Positions 43,585 to 53,125 of a stretch of DNA of 64,000 bases are shown here, piece by piece. The notes beneath the pieces were generated by a model, which had not been told where the DNA came from, ran no database searches, and saw only the letters and a list, made by a program, of their open reading frames with translations. Position 1 is the stretch's first letter. Each line of letters begins with the position of its first letter. The position numbers and the translations under genes are program-made. This DNA comes from Treponema sp. (GTDB lineage: Bacteria; Spirochaetota; Spirochaetia; Treponematales; Treponemataceae): positions 124,001-188,000 of the forward strand of contig JAFUTH010000005.1 of the NCBI GenBank assembly GCA_017484285.1. Direction: 5' to 3'.

Positions 43585-46500
43585 ATGTTTCGTATTTATG
43601 TAGAGCGCAAGCCGGGCTTCCAGAGCGAGGCGGCGAGCATTTTGGGTGAAATCAATGGATTTTTGGGCATTTCTTCTGTGAAGGGAGTGCGTTATTTCAA
43701 CCGCTACGATGTTGAGAACACGAGCGAGGATGTCTCAAAAATGGCGGCGTTGCGAATCTTCTCCGAGCCACAGAGCGATTCTGTGGCGTACACCGAGCTT
43801 CCGACAGACCCCGCCGACACTGTGATTATCTGGGAATATTTGCCGGGTCAGTACGACCAGCGTGCGGATAGTGCCGAGCAGTGTCTTTCGCTCCTTCGCG
43901 AGTCTATGAAGAACACGGCCACTGTCGGAACTGAGCCACCACGCGTCCGATGTGCGAAAATGGTCATTCTTTCTGGCAGCGTTTCTGCCGATGAAGTCAC
44001 GAAAATTCAAAAGTATCTTATTAACCCTGTCGATTCCCGCCTTGCAAAAGCTGAAATTCCTGAAACCCTTGAAATGAAAACTGAAACCCCTGCTGACATT
44101 CCTACTGTCGAAGGATTCAATTCTCTTGGCAAAAAAGAGCTTGACGCTTACCGCGAGAAGATGGGCCTTGCTATGGACCTGGCCGACATTCAGTTTCTGC
44201 AGGATTATTTCAAGTCTATCAAGCGCGACCCGACCGAAACTGAAATCCGCGTTCTTGACACTTACTGGTCTGACCACTGCCGTCACACCACTTTCAACAC
44301 TGTTCTTAAAGACATCAAAATCGAAAAAGGCCCTTACGCCAAACTTTTCAAAGAATCCCTTAAAAATTACGAGGCCATGCACACAGACATCTATGCGAAA
44401 CGAAAGGACAAGCCTCTCACTCTCATGGACATGGCTACTATCGGCGGAAAATATCTGCGCAAGCACGGTATGCTTGATGACATGGAAGTAAGCGAGGAAA
44501 ACAATGCCTGCTCTATTTTCATCGATGTTCACTACACCACTGACGAAAAAGGAAATCCTCTTCCAGAAGGCAAAGAAGAAGTCGAGCAGTGGCTCTTGCA
44601 GTTTAAAAACGAAACACACAACCACCCTACAGAAATCGAGCCTTTCGGTGGTGCTGCAACCTGTATCGGTGGCGCAATCCGCGACCCTCTTTCAGGACGA
44701 AGCTGGGTTTATCAGTCAATGCGCGTAACTGGAGCCAGTGACCCTACAGTTCCTTTGAGCGAGACTCTGCACGGAAAACTTCCTCAGATGAAGATTTGTC
44801 GTGAGGCAGCTCAGGGCTTCTCTTCTTACGGAAACCAGATTGGTTTGACTACAGGTCAGGTAACAGAAGTTTATCATCCTGGCTTTGTTGCAAAACGAAT
44901 GGAATTGGGTGCTGTAATCGCAGCTTCTCCATACAAAACCGTTATGCGCGAGACACCAGAGACTGGCGACATCATCATTCTTCTTGGCGGAGGAACAGGT
45001 CGTGACGGTATCGGTGGTGCTACAGGCTCTTCAAAAGTCCACACGGAAAAATCAGTTACTACTGCGGCTGCCGAAGTTCAGAAGGGAAATGCCGTTGAAG
45101 AACGAAAGATTCAGCGTCTTTTCCGAAATCCTGAAGTAAGCCACATGATTCGCCGTTCAAACGACTTTGGTGCCGGCGGTGTTTCTGTAGCTGTTGGCGA
45201 GCTTGCCCCGGGACTGGACATCAATCTTGACGCCGTTCCAAAGAAGTACGAAGGCTTGAACGGAACAGAGCTTGCAATTTCTGAAAGCCAGGAGCGAATG
45301 GCCGTTGTTGTTCGCAAAGGCGATGTAGATAAATTCATCAAATATTGTAATGACGAGAACTTGAATGCTGTCGTAGTTGCAACCGTAACCGACAAAAACA
45401 AGCTCACAATGAAATGGCGCGGAAAGACAATCGTTGACCTTGACCGCTCATTCTTGGATTCAGCGGGTGCGACACATACGGCAAAAGCTTCTATTGAATC
45501 TCCGACTGAGCAGCACTCGTCTCCACTGGTTAAGCCATTGGATTCAGTTGCAAAAGTTTTGGGAAAATGTGCGAGCGCAACCGGTGAGGCAGGCGGCGAG
45601 CAGCCAAGCGCAGAGCAGATTAAAGACGCATTCATCGAAAATATCAAGGATTTGGCATGTTGTTCTCAGCGTGGTCTTCAGGAACGATTCGACGGCTCAA
45701 TCGGGGCCGCCACAGTTCTCTTCCCCTTCGGCGGAAAATATCAGGGAACGCCGGAATGTGCTATGTCGGCAAAAATTCCTGTCATCTCACCACGAGAGAC
45801 TTCAACTGTCAGCCTTATGTCTTACGGATATGACCCCCGCGTGGCTCAGTGGTCTCCATGGCACGGAGCACAGACAGCAATCCTTTCTTCTCTGGCAAAA
45901 ATCACCTGTATCGGCGGCAAGGCAACGACAAGCCGCATGAGCTATCAGGAATTCTTCGGCCGAACAGTCGATGCAAAAACCTGGGGCTATCCTGCCGCTG
46001 CCCTTTTGGGTTCAGTTGATGCCCAGCGTGAAATGGGCTGTGCTTCAATCGGCGGTAAAGATTCAATGAGCGGAACTTTCGAGCACATCAATGTTCCTCA
46101 CACACTCGTTTCTTTCGCAGTAGCACACGACGAGGCAAAGAATGTTCAGTCAGGCTCATTCAAAAAGAGCGGAAGCTACATCTATCTCGTTCAGATTCCA
46201 TATTCAAAAGAGCTTGCCCCGGACTGGGAAGCTTTCAAAAAGAACTCAAATGCACTTTACGAGCTCAACAAGGCCGGTAAAATCAACGCTATGTATCCTG
46301 TAGGAGCAGGCGGAATTGCCGAAGCTGTCACAAAGATGGCATTCGGTAACAAAATCGGCGTTCAGCTCACACAGATTCCGACAAGTGCAACAATCATCGG
46401 CTTTCATCGCAACGCAAACGACACGATCGCCGACCTTTTCACACCGCAGTACGGCTCAATCATCGTTGAGACAGACGACGACAAGTTCGAGAACGGCGGA

Positions 46501-47604
46501 TTCGTGAACACAACTGTAATCCGAATCGGAAACACACAGAAAGACCCGATTATCTCATTCGAAATGAAGGGCGTTGCTCCGCTTCCAAAAGCAGAAATCA
46601 AACTTTCTGACCTTTACGAAGCATGGGAATCTAAACTTTCAAAAGTCTTCCCGCCAGTTTCTTCTGTTAAAAAGGAAGAAAACCTGCCTGAGTGGGCAAA
46701 AGCCGAGCACGCATCTTTGAGCGAGGCACGAGCCAAGAAAGATACATTCACAGTAATCGATTCAAGCAAGGCAAAACCACGGGTAATCATCCCCGTGTTC
46801 CCAGGCACAAACTGCGAATACGACATGGCACGAGCCTTTAACCTTGCGGGCGCAGACTCACACATCCTCGTCTTCAAAAACCGCACTCCGAAAGACCTGG
46901 AAGAATCGCTCGAAGCTTTCAAGTCAGAGATTGAAAAAGCACAGATTGTAGCATTCGCTGGCGGATTCTCTGCCGGTGACGAACCAGACGGAAGCGGAAA
47001 GTTCATTGCAAACGTAATCCGCGAAAAACGAATTTCAGACGCAATCACTTCTCACCTTGAAAAGAAAAACCTGATTCTTGGTATCTGTAACGGCTTCCAG
47101 GCCTTGATTAAAACAGGCCTCGTTCCATACGGAAAAATCACCGAACCAAGCGCAGACACGCCGACACTTACATTCAACGACATCCACCGACACATCAGCC
47201 GCGTTGTATGGACTCGCATGGTAAGCGCCGCAAGCCCTTGGGCATTGGACGCTTCTGTACTCGAAGAAAAGCCGCACTACATCCCGGTCAGCCACGGTGA
47301 GGGAAAGATTTTCATTTCAGAGCAGCTCGCAAAAGAATTGTTCGAAAAAGGACAGGTCTACAGCCAGTACTGTGACGAAAACGGCAAACCGACAATGCTC
47401 GAACCAGAGAACCCGAACGGCTCAGCATTCGCAATCGAAGGCCTCACAAGCCCGGACGGCCTTGTCTTGGGCAAAATGGGCCACTCAGAGAGGACGGTCG
47501 GCATCGGAGGATATACGGCAGACTTGATTAAGAATATCGCCTGTAACAAGGAAGCAAGCTCATACCAGAACCTGTTTAAAGCAGGTGTCCGTTATTTCGG
47601 ATAA
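43585..47604 (+). CDS. purL: Phosphoribosylformylglycinamidine synthase, full-length
   Basis: A 1339-residue large-type PurL for the fourth step of purine synthesis: it converts FGAR to FGAM using glutamine and ATP. The order is an N-terminal PurS-like domain, a linker with TYWSDHCRHTTF, two AIR-synthase-like halves (NETHNHPTEIEPFGGAATC; later CSQRGLQERFDGSIGAATVL), and a C-terminal glutamine amidotransferase domain with the nucleophile in ILGICNGFQAL and its His in HGEGK. The length is normal. Codon choice appears to shift after about 44,030 (more CCT, ACT, GCT), hinting at a mosaic gene. Its last ~507 codons recur in diverged form at 54576-56104. Confidence 0.96.
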   Translation: MFRIYVERKPGFQSEAASILGEINGFLGISSVKGVRYFNRYDVENTSEDVSKMAALRIFSEPQSDSVAYTELPTDPADTVIIWEYLPGQYDQRADSAEQCLSLLRESMKNTATVGTEPPRVRCAKMVILSGSVSADEVTKIQKYLINPVDSRLAKAEIPETLEMKTETPADIPTVEGFNSLGKKELDAYREKMGLAMDLADIQFLQDYFKSIKRDPTETEIRVLDTYWSDHCRHTTFNTVLKDIKIEKGPYAKLFKESLKNYEAMHTDIYAKRKDKPLTLMDMATIGGKYLRKHGMLDDMEVSEENNACSIFIDVHYTTDEKGNPLPEGKEEVEQWLLQFKNETHNHPTEIEPFGGAATCIGGAIRDPLSGRSWVYQSMRVTGASDPTVPLSETLHGKLPQMKICREAAQGFSSYGNQIGLTTGQVTEVYHPGFVAKRMELGAVIAASPYKTVMRETPETGDIIILLGGGTGRDGIGGATGSSKVHTEKSVTTAAAEVQKGNAVEERKIQRLFRNPEVSHMIRRSNDFGAGGVSVAVGELAPGLDINLDAVPKKYEGLNGTELAISESQERMAVVVRKGDVDKFIKYCNDENLNAVVVATVTDKNKLTMKWRGKTIVDLDRSFLDSAGATHTAKASIESPTEQHSSPLVKPLDSVAKVLGKCASATGEAGGEQPSAEQIKDAFIENIKDLACCSQRGLQERFDGSIGAATVLFPFGGKYQGTPECAMSAKIPVISPRETSTVSLMSYGYDPRVAQWSPWHGAQTAILSSLAKITCIGGKATTSRMSYQEFFGRTVDAKTWGYPAAALLGSVDAQREMGCASIGGKDSMSGTFEHINVPHTLVSFAVAHDEAKNVQSGSFKKSGSYIYLVQIPYSKELAPDWEAFKKNSNALYELNKAGKINAMYPVGAGGIAEAVTKMAFGNKIGVQLTQIPTSATIIGFHRNANDTIADLFTPQYGSIIVETDDDKFENGGFVNTTVIRIGNTQKDPIISFEMKGVAPLPKAEIKLSDLYEAWESKLSKVFPPVSSVKKEENLPEWAKAEHASLSEARAKKDTFTVIDSSKAKPRVIIPVFPGTNCEYDMARAFNLAGADSHILVFKNRTPKDLEESLEAFKSEIEKAQIVAFAGGFSAGDEPDGSGKFIANVIREKRISDAITSHLEKKNLILGICNGFQALIKTGLVPYGKITEPSADTPTLTFNDIHRHISRVVWTRMVSAASPWALDASVLEEKPHYIPVSHGEGKIFISEQLAKELFEKGQVYSQYCDENGKPTMLEPENPNGSAFAIEGLTSPDGLVLGKMGHSERTVGIGGYTADLIKNIACNKEASSYQNLFKAGVRYFG

Positions 47605-47619
47605 ACTGAAAAAAGAAAA

Positions 47620-47649
47620 CACAGATGAACACAGATAGACACAGATTTT
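47620..47649. repeat. Solo array of three 10-bp CACAGAT units
   Basis: CACAGATGAA, CACAGATAGA, CACAGATTTT in tandem, 15 nt after the purL stop. It has the same unit, period and orientation as the left end of the GxxExxY element at 39614, but no nuclease gene or right-hand array follows. Confidence 0.7.
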
Positions 47650-47670
47650 GTGTTTGATGTGCGAAAGGTG

Positions 47671-47706
47671 AAATCCCGGCTGGAAATTGTTCTGGTCGGG
47701 ATTTTT
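47671..47706 (+). terminator. purL terminator
   Basis: AAATCCCG ... CGGGATTT stem with an 18-nt loop followed by T-rich sequence, between purL and the PIN module. Confidence 0.65.
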
Positions 47707-47762
47707 GCTTTTTTGGCTTCCCTGTGGTATATTTATCTTATGAATTAAGGAGGAAAAGGCTT

Positions 47763-47999
47763 ATGAGTGATGCTATGATTTCAAATCTTTCCAGCATGGC
47801 GGATTCTATGACATATGATGAGATTCTTTCCGCTATTTCTCTGTTTCTCGAAAAACTAAAAAAGCCATTTGTTAAGGAAGAAAATCTAAAAATCTCTAAG
47901 GAACAGGAAGCACTGCATTCTATTTTTACGAGAGCCGATAGATTGCATCTGAATTCAAATGGTGAAAAATGGACTCGCGAGGAACTTTATGAGCGATAA
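47763..47999 (+). CDS. Antitoxin of a PIN (VapC-type) module
   Basis: A 78-residue protein starting at the ATG with a strong AAGGAGG upstream. It is helical and charged (MTYDEILSAISLFLEKLKKP), with a C-terminal part (RLHLNSNGEKWTREELYER) that would wrap the toxin. No clear DNA-binding domain is visible. It overlaps the PIN gene by 11 nt, the usual antitoxin-toxin arrangement. The call depends on that context. Confidence 0.7.
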   Translation: MSDAMISNLSSMADSMTYDEILSAISLFLEKLKKPFVKEENLKISKEQEALHSIFTRADRLHLNSNGEKWTREELYER

Positions 48000-48405
48000 A
48001 GTATTTTTGGATACAAATATTCTTGTATATTGCAGTGATGAAAATGATATTCAAAAGCAGAAAAAAGCACGCGAAATCGTTGAGTCACTTTTGAAAACTC
48101 ATAGCGGAGTAATTTCTACGCAAGTTTTGCAAGAATTCTACAATGTTTCGACCAAAAAACTGAAAACCGAAAAATCTTTGGCAATGAAAGATGTGGAAGA
48201 TTATTCTGTTGCATTCCCTGTTCATAACAATACCCCGAAAGACATTCTTTCCGCAATCTCAATAAGCATTTCAACTCAATACACTATTTATGACTCGTTA
48301 ATAATTGCCGCCGCAAAAGCCGAAGGATGCGATGTTGTGTACAGTGAAGATTTAAATGACGGACAAGTAGTTGAAGGAGTGAAAATAGAAAATCCGTTAA
48401 AATGA
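47989..48405 (+). CDS. vapC: PIN-domain toxin (VapC type)
   Basis: A 138-residue PIN ribonuclease. The four acidic active-site positions are present: Asp in VFLDTNILVYCSDEN, Glu in STQVLQEFYNV, and two Asp in TIYDSLIIAAAKAEG and VVYSEDLNDGQ. VapC toxins cut tRNA or rRNA and are blocked by the partner protein (family knowledge). The ATG at 47989 lies within the end of the antitoxin gene. It is the first of three toxin-antitoxin modules in this 10-kb stretch. Confidence 0.88.
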   Translation: MSDKVFLDTNILVYCSDENDIQKQKKAREIVESLLKTHSGVISTQVLQEFYNVSTKKLKTEKSLAMKDVEDYSVAFPVHNNTPKDILSAISISISTQYTIYDSLIIAAAKAEGCDVVYSEDLNDGQVVEGVKIENPLK

Positions 48406-48442
48406 AATGAAAAGATTTCGACCGTAATTTTCCACTAATTTT

Positions 48443-48784
48443 TCACATTTCAATTTCCTTTTCAATGACTTCAGCAATATCATTTTTCAAATCGGCTCTC
48501 AATCGTTCATAGATTTTTTCTGATACGCGTGAAATAAACTGCTCTTTGCTCGTGGTAATTATATTCGCAGGGCTTGCATTCTCGTCAAAAAGTTGCATAG
48601 GGCGGATATTCAGAACTTCCGCAATTTTTTGAATTGTGTCTGGTGGGGGAAACAAAGCGGCACATTCTACAGAATTGATATAATTAAAACTCCTGTCGAT
48701 TTGTAATGCGAGTTGCGCTTGAGTCATTTTGGCATTCTTTCGGTACATTTTTAGGTTTCTAATAAAAACAGCTTGTAAATCCAT
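48443..48784 (-). CDS. XRE-family regulator with degenerate helix-turn-helix
   Basis: A 113-residue protein using the ATG that opens MDLQAVFIRNLKMYRKNAKM; an upstream GTG would add 12 residues. The helix-turn-helix covers about residues 5-65 (TQAQLALQIDRSFNYINSVE, then PPPDTIQKIAEVLNIRPMQL). The C-terminus is a charged helix (EKIYERLRADLKNDIAEVIEKE). It is convergent with the PIN toxin and divergent from the exported-protein cluster, which it may regulate. Confidence 0.8.
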   Translation of the reverse strand: MDLQAVFIRNLKMYRKNAKMTQAQLALQIDRSFNYINSVECAALFPPPDTIQKIAEVLNIRPMQLFDENASPANIITTSKEQFISRVSEKIYERLRADLKNDIAEVIEKEIEM

Positions 48785-48954
48785 ATCATTATAGTGGCGA
48801 TGAATATCTCTTGAAATCACATAGAAAACTGGGTATTAGGGATTAAAAATCTTGAAAATTATTTGATTACTATGTACTATTAACATTGGATTCCGATGTT
48901 TTAACCTTTATTATCGTTTATAACATAAGATTTTAATGTTTTTCAGAGGCTCGT

Positions 48955-49902
48955 ATGAAAAGGTTTTTGATTTTTCTTCTATGTATTTCACTTTTTCACG
49001 CAGTTCTTTTCTCTGAGGAATATCTGAACAATCCCACCTATATTGCACAAAAAGGTGCGGGGGCAACGGAATCTCTTGCACAACAAAATTCGCTTGCTTC
49101 GCTCTCGCGTTTTTTTCAACAGAGCATTTCTGTCGAGGCAAAGGAACACACCGATGTCACGGCTTCTGGCTCGAAAAGCATTTTGACAGAAGATATTTCT
49201 GTGAAATCAGAAGTTGATTTGTTTGCCGTGCATTACACAAAAGCGAAATTCGACAAAAAACAAAAACTGTACGAAGTGATTGCTTACATTGACCGTGAAG
49301 AAGCTTGGAAAATCTATGTGCCACGGCTCAACGAATCTGTTAGTTCTTTTGAAAATCTATATGCGAATGGTGAAAATAAAAAAGATTTGATTCAGAAAAT
49401 TGTAGGATTGTCACAAGCCAAGAAAAATGCGAAGGAAACGGAACTTTCAAAAAAATTTGATTTTGCGATGATTCTTAATCCTGACCAAGCGGAGCGGTAT
49501 GAATCAACAAGGACAAAGCTTTCTGAAATCGGTGCGAAAATCAAACGATTCTGCTCGCAATGCTCGATTTCTATTTTTTGTGAAAACGACTACGAAAATC
49601 GCATAAATCAGAGCGCGACTTCTTTCTTCTCAAATCTTGGATTCACCGTGCAAAAAAAGGCAAACGATGGCTACGAATGTTCAATTTCGGTGACGGAAAA
49701 CGCTCAAACGCTTGCGGCAGGCATATTCTTCACACCCTCATTCAAAATCGAAATCACGAAGGGCGGAAACACAGTTTTCTCTGGTGGAAAACAGCTCAAA
49801 AAAATCGGGGCAAAAAATGAGAGCGTGGTAAAACAGCGGGCATTTACGGCGATTGCGGATGCGGTAAAACAAACGCTCAACGAGGAATTTGCGTCTTTTT
49901 AA
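48955..49902 (+). CDS. Exported protein, LPP20-like
   Basis: A 315-residue protein with a signal peptide (FLIFLLCISLFHAVLFSEE) and no lipobox at the cleavage site. The next ~110 residues (GAGATESLAQQNSLASLSRF, then YTKAKFDKKQKLYEVIAYIDREEAW) match the LPP20/DUF-type pattern of outer-membrane lipoproteins in which cell-envelope proteins are marked by such a domain. The C-terminal part resembles a second alpha/beta domain (CSISIFCENDYENRINQSAT). First gene of a six-gene plus-strand cluster of exported and membrane proteins. Function unknown; envelope assembly is inferred. Confidence 0.6.
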   Translation: MKRFLIFLLCISLFHAVLFSEEYLNNPTYIAQKGAGATESLAQQNSLASLSRFFQQSISVEAKEHTDVTASGSKSILTEDISVKSEVDLFAVHYTKAKFDKKQKLYEVIAYIDREEAWKIYVPRLNESVSSFENLYANGENKKDLIQKIVGLSQAKKNAKETELSKKFDFAMILNPDQAERYESTRTKLSEIGAKIKRFCSQCSISIFCENDYENRINQSATSFFSNLGFTVQKKANDGYECSISVTENAQTLAAGIFFTPSFKIEITKGGNTVFSGGKQLKKIGAKNESVVKQRAFTAIADAVKQTLNEEFASF

Positions 49903-49930
49903 GACGAAAAATAGATAAATGGAGGAACCT

Positions 49931-50953
49931 ATGAAAAAATCATTTTTTGGCGGTGTCGTTCTTTCGGCGACACTTATTTTTACAAGCTGCGGAAGCACAG
50001 GAACTGTAGCATCAAACGGAACGACAAAGCCCGCTTCAAATAGCGGCGTAACCGTTGCAGGAAAAGAAACGACTGTGATTGATTGGGATGGTCGTACTTT
50101 TGGAGCGGAAGCAATACCTGCATGGCTTGAATCTGCAAAGAAAGATGACTATTCAGCTTACATTTCTGCATTTAAGAAAAAAGACAATGATGTTTATCGT
50201 AATTCGACAGGATTAGGTGCTGATGTTCGTTCTGCAACCATGCGAGCGGACATGGCATATTCACGCAAAATCGCACAGGAATTACGGCAGTCAATAAATG
50301 TATTTGCGGCGGAACAGGCTCGTGCAGGAAATATAAGCGATACTTCACGAGAAGCGATTGAAAATGTGACCAAAACTCAATCAAGCGTTGAAATCACGGG
50401 TCATCAGAAAGCGATGGAATTTTGGCAACAGGTCGTAGAAGTTGACCCAATAAGCGGTGAGAAAAAATCGAGCTACATCGTCTATCAGATTTATCAGATT
50501 CCAGCTAACACATGGGCACAGACAACAGCAAAATATGTGAAACTTGTTCTTGGTGGTGTTCCCGATGAACTTACGCCAGAACAGGATTTCGTGAAAGGTT
50601 TGGTTGCCCAAATGATGAACGATGCCAGATTCCCAACGGTTATGAGCCAGGAAGAGGCAAAGCAAAAGGCTGAAATCAACAAACAGATGGCAGATGTTCA
50701 GGCTTCTCTTGCTCCGGCACAGCAGAAAGCGGCGGCGGAACAAGAACTTGCAAAAATCATGCAGAACGGAAAAACCGAGCGAACAAAAATTGTGGCGGAT
50801 GCAAGTGCGAAAAAGACCGAGGTTATAGCTGATGCAACAAAAACCGCGTATCTTTCTGGAAATCCAGTATATCAGTCAGCGGCAACCGTAACGGCAGCAG
50901 ACAAAGAATGGGCTGATGCAGAAGCACTTGCGGCAGCGATACTGTTCAATTAA
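49931..50953 (+). CDS. Lipoprotein, LPP20-like, with C-terminal coiled region
   Basis: A 340-residue lipoprotein with lipobox IFTSC; the start is the ATG at 49931 because GGAGG stands 6 nt before it and the earlier in-frame ATG overlaps that site. Residues about 55-200 contain the pattern of LPP20-like envelope proteins (MAYSRKIAQELRQSINVFAAE; SSYIVYQIYQIPANTWAQ). Residues about 230-310 are Ala/Lys/Glu-rich and probably coiled (EAKQKAEINKQMADVQASLA). It follows the LPP20-like gene with a 28-nt gap and probably cooperates with it. Confidence 0.65.
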   Translation: MKKSFFGGVVLSATLIFTSCGSTGTVASNGTTKPASNSGVTVAGKETTVIDWDGRTFGAEAIPAWLESAKKDDYSAYISAFKKKDNDVYRNSTGLGADVRSATMRADMAYSRKIAQELRQSINVFAAEQARAGNISDTSREAIENVTKTQSSVEITGHQKAMEFWQQVVEVDPISGEKKSSYIVYQIYQIPANTWAQTTAKYVKLVLGGVPDELTPEQDFVKGLVAQMMNDARFPTVMSQEEAKQKAEINKQMADVQASLAPAQQKAAAEQELAKIMQNGKTERTKIVADASAKKTEVIADATKTAYLSGNPVYQSAATVTAADKEWADAEALAAAILFN

Positions 50954-50970
50954 AAATCGGAGAAATTGCA

Positions 50971-52371
50971 ATGAAAAAAATCATCATTTCTATTTTTATG
51001 GCAATGATGATTTTTCTGTCTGCGTGTGGCTCAACATCACAAGTGAGTGAAACTGCAACACCAACAACGGAAAAATCATTGTCAGAAAAAGAAAACAGTG
51101 CAGACAAGAATCAGTACAAGGGAGAGGGAATTGCAATTGCCGTAACTTCACCACAAATCCGCAATGCAAATCAAAATTCTGTATGGATTCCGCAGTTTTT
51201 CCAAGATTCGCTCACGGGAAATTTCGCACGATTCTCAAAAATGACAGTTCTTGACCGAAGCAATGAAAATCTCATCAAAGCGGAACAGGAACTTTCCGAA
51301 TCGGGATTCTACAGTGACGAAAATGTGGCTCAAATCGGGCAAATGACGAATGCACAAGTCGTTGTCGTGGGAAGCATTCAGCAGATTTCGGGAACTTATG
51401 AATTGAATTTTCGTGTGAATGATGTGAATACAAACGAAATCAAGGCAAGCTCAAATGGTCGGTACAGTCTTTCTGAAATCGAGGACGGAAAGGCAATCAA
51501 CGAAATTACAAAAAATCTTCTTGTTGGCTTGGGAATCGGACTTTCTGAAAAAGAAAAAATTGCACTTTCAAAACCGAACACAACCGAATTGAAATCGACA
51601 CAAAATCTCGCCAAAGGTTATGTCGCTGAAAATTCGGGCGATTTTGTTTCAGCACTCGCATTTTATGCAGATGTCTCTGGTTCGCAAAAGAATGAAGCCG
51701 CCTCAAACAGCCAAATGATTTTAAACGGCACTATCCCGACAGTAAGCATTTCTGAAAAAGCCGCCTTTTACAAAGCTCAGACTGAAAAATGGAACAGGAT
51801 TTTTGAAGCCCTGCCGTCTTATCTTGCCAAAGAGATTCCGATTTTTGTCTACGATTTTTCTACAGTCCAAGATGAAATCAATGTGAAGAAAAATTCCGTA
51901 AAACTTACTGTTGCACAAGGCGTAAAAGTCGTTCCTCGAAGAAGTGCCGTTGAGGTCTGGAAGAAAATTATGGATGCATGGCGGATAATTCTTTCGGACA
52001 AAGAGAATGATGTCTGGTCAAAAGCCGTGAAAATGCCTTATATGAGCAGTGTGGCAACACAAAGCAGGTATGATTTGTCTTATTCATATCGGATTTCTTG
52101 CAATTTGTATGATAAAGAAGGAAATATACTCGCAAAATGCAAACCAACGGTTCAGATTTTCATTCCTTATTATTACAGAGAAAAATATGGATACGATTTA
52201 CAAAGCCAAAAAAAATATTTTGATGAAGCAAAATACTCAAAAGTGATTTTCAATGATGTCAGTCTGAACGACATTACAGAAAACCTTGAAACAAAAATTG
52301 AGTCCATTGAAGGAGCGGAAAATCCAACAGTTCTTTCGCTCACAGAATGGAATTCATTTATACAAAATTAA
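50971..52371 (+). CDS. CsgG-like lipoprotein
   Basis: A 466-residue lipoprotein with lipobox IFLSACG. Residues about 50-185 have the CsgG/LpoB-type alpha/beta pattern: IAIAVTSPQIRNANQN at the N-terminal strand, LTGNFARFSKMTVLDRSN, then AQVVVVGSIQQISGTYELNF. The remainder contains a TPR-like helical stretch (LAKGYVAENSGDFVSALAFY) and a beta-rich C-terminus. CsgG itself is a curli secretion channel, but most family members in spirochaetes have no known role. Third gene of the cluster, 17 nt after its neighbour. Distinct from the CsgG-like barrel protein at 4.4 kb. Confidence 0.65.
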   Translation: MKKIIISIFMAMMIFLSACGSTSQVSETATPTTEKSLSEKENSADKNQYKGEGIAIAVTSPQIRNANQNSVWIPQFFQDSLTGNFARFSKMTVLDRSNENLIKAEQELSESGFYSDENVAQIGQMTNAQVVVVGSIQQISGTYELNFRVNDVNTNEIKASSNGRYSLSEIEDGKAINEITKNLLVGLGIGLSEKEKIALSKPNTTELKSTQNLAKGYVAENSGDFVSALAFYADVSGSQKNEAASNSQMILNGTIPTVSISEKAAFYKAQTEKWNRIFEALPSYLAKEIPIFVYDFSTVQDEINVKKNSVKLTVAQGVKVVPRRSAVEVWKKIMDAWRIILSDKENDVWSKAVKMPYMSSVATQSRYDLSYSYRISCNLYDKEGNILAKCKPTVQIFIPYYYREKYGYDLQSQKKYFDEAKYSKVIFNDVSLNDITENLETKIESIEGAENPTVLSLTEWNSFIQN

Positions 52372-52389
52372 AAAAGCGAGGAGAAAACT

Positions 52390-53103
52390 ATGTTCTGTAA
52401 AAATTGCGGAAAAGAAATCGAAGAAGGGGCGAAATTCTGCCCTAATTGTGGAACGGCGACAGCTGTGACGGTTGAAGCAAAACCGGCGGAAAAGATTGGA
52501 GATTCTGCCGAGGTTTCTGAAAAATCAGATTCTGAGCAGATTCAAACTGGCGGTCAGTTTAAAATGAAATTGTGGATGTTTCTTATTGCCGCCGTTGCGG
52601 GAGTTTGTTTTGGCATTGGCGAGGGTATCAACCTTATCGGCGATTTGGCTCTTGGAGAAGCTTTCGCTATGTTCATTTTTGCGGGAATTTGCGTTTGGTT
52701 CATTTTGATTTTGAAAAAAGATGTGGTCATTGATTTTGATTCAAAAACGCTCAAAGCACCGCTCCTTTGGACTGATTACAATGATGAAGAAAAACTTTTC
52801 ACTGCAATAAAAGATTTCTTCCGCATTACGACCGTGAATTTGTCGCAAGTGACAGCGATTGATTTTCATCACAGCAAAGAAATTGTATCGGAACAGAAAG
52901 TCGCTTATGGCGGCGGACACGAAACGAAAATAGTTGATAAAAATCATTACAAGCTTTATCTCAAAACATCTTACGGCACAATCCGAACTTTCAGCTACGG
53001 AAAAGGAAAAATTGCGAAGCTTTACGATGTTCTTGTTCAAGTCTGCAAGAATAATCCAAATTTCAAGGCTTATGAAAGTTCTGAGACAAATGTAAATCTT
53101 TAA
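52390..53103 (+). CDS. Zinc-ribbon membrane protein
   Basis: A 237-residue protein. It starts with a zinc ribbon (MFCKNCGKEIEEGAKFCPNC, four Cys), then a flexible linker, then two membrane helices (LWMFLIAAVAGVCFGIG and FAMFIFAGICVWFILIL). The rest is a beta-rich domain of PH-like appearance (VVIDFDSKTLKAPLLW; VTAIDFHHSKEI). Cytoplasmic zinc ribbon plus PH-like membrane domain is a common but uncharacterised combination. It lies in the exported-protein cluster, 18 nt after the CsgG-like gene with GAGGAG upstream. Confidence 0.7.
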   Translation: MFCKNCGKEIEEGAKFCPNCGTATAVTVEAKPAEKIGDSAEVSEKSDSEQIQTGGQFKMKLWMFLIAAVAGVCFGIGEGINLIGDLALGEAFAMFIFAGICVWFILILKKDVVIDFDSKTLKAPLLWTDYNDEEKLFTAIKDFFRITTVNLSQVTAIDFHHSKEIVSEQKVAYGGGHETKIVDKNHYKLYLKTSYGTIRTFSYGKGKIAKLYDVLVQVCKNNPNFKAYESSETNVNL

Positions 53104-53125
53104 AAATGGAAATATGGAGGAAAAA

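Noticed and set aside
43735-44625. Antisense open frame within purL
   Set aside because: Shadow of the purL coding sequence; no recognisable domains.
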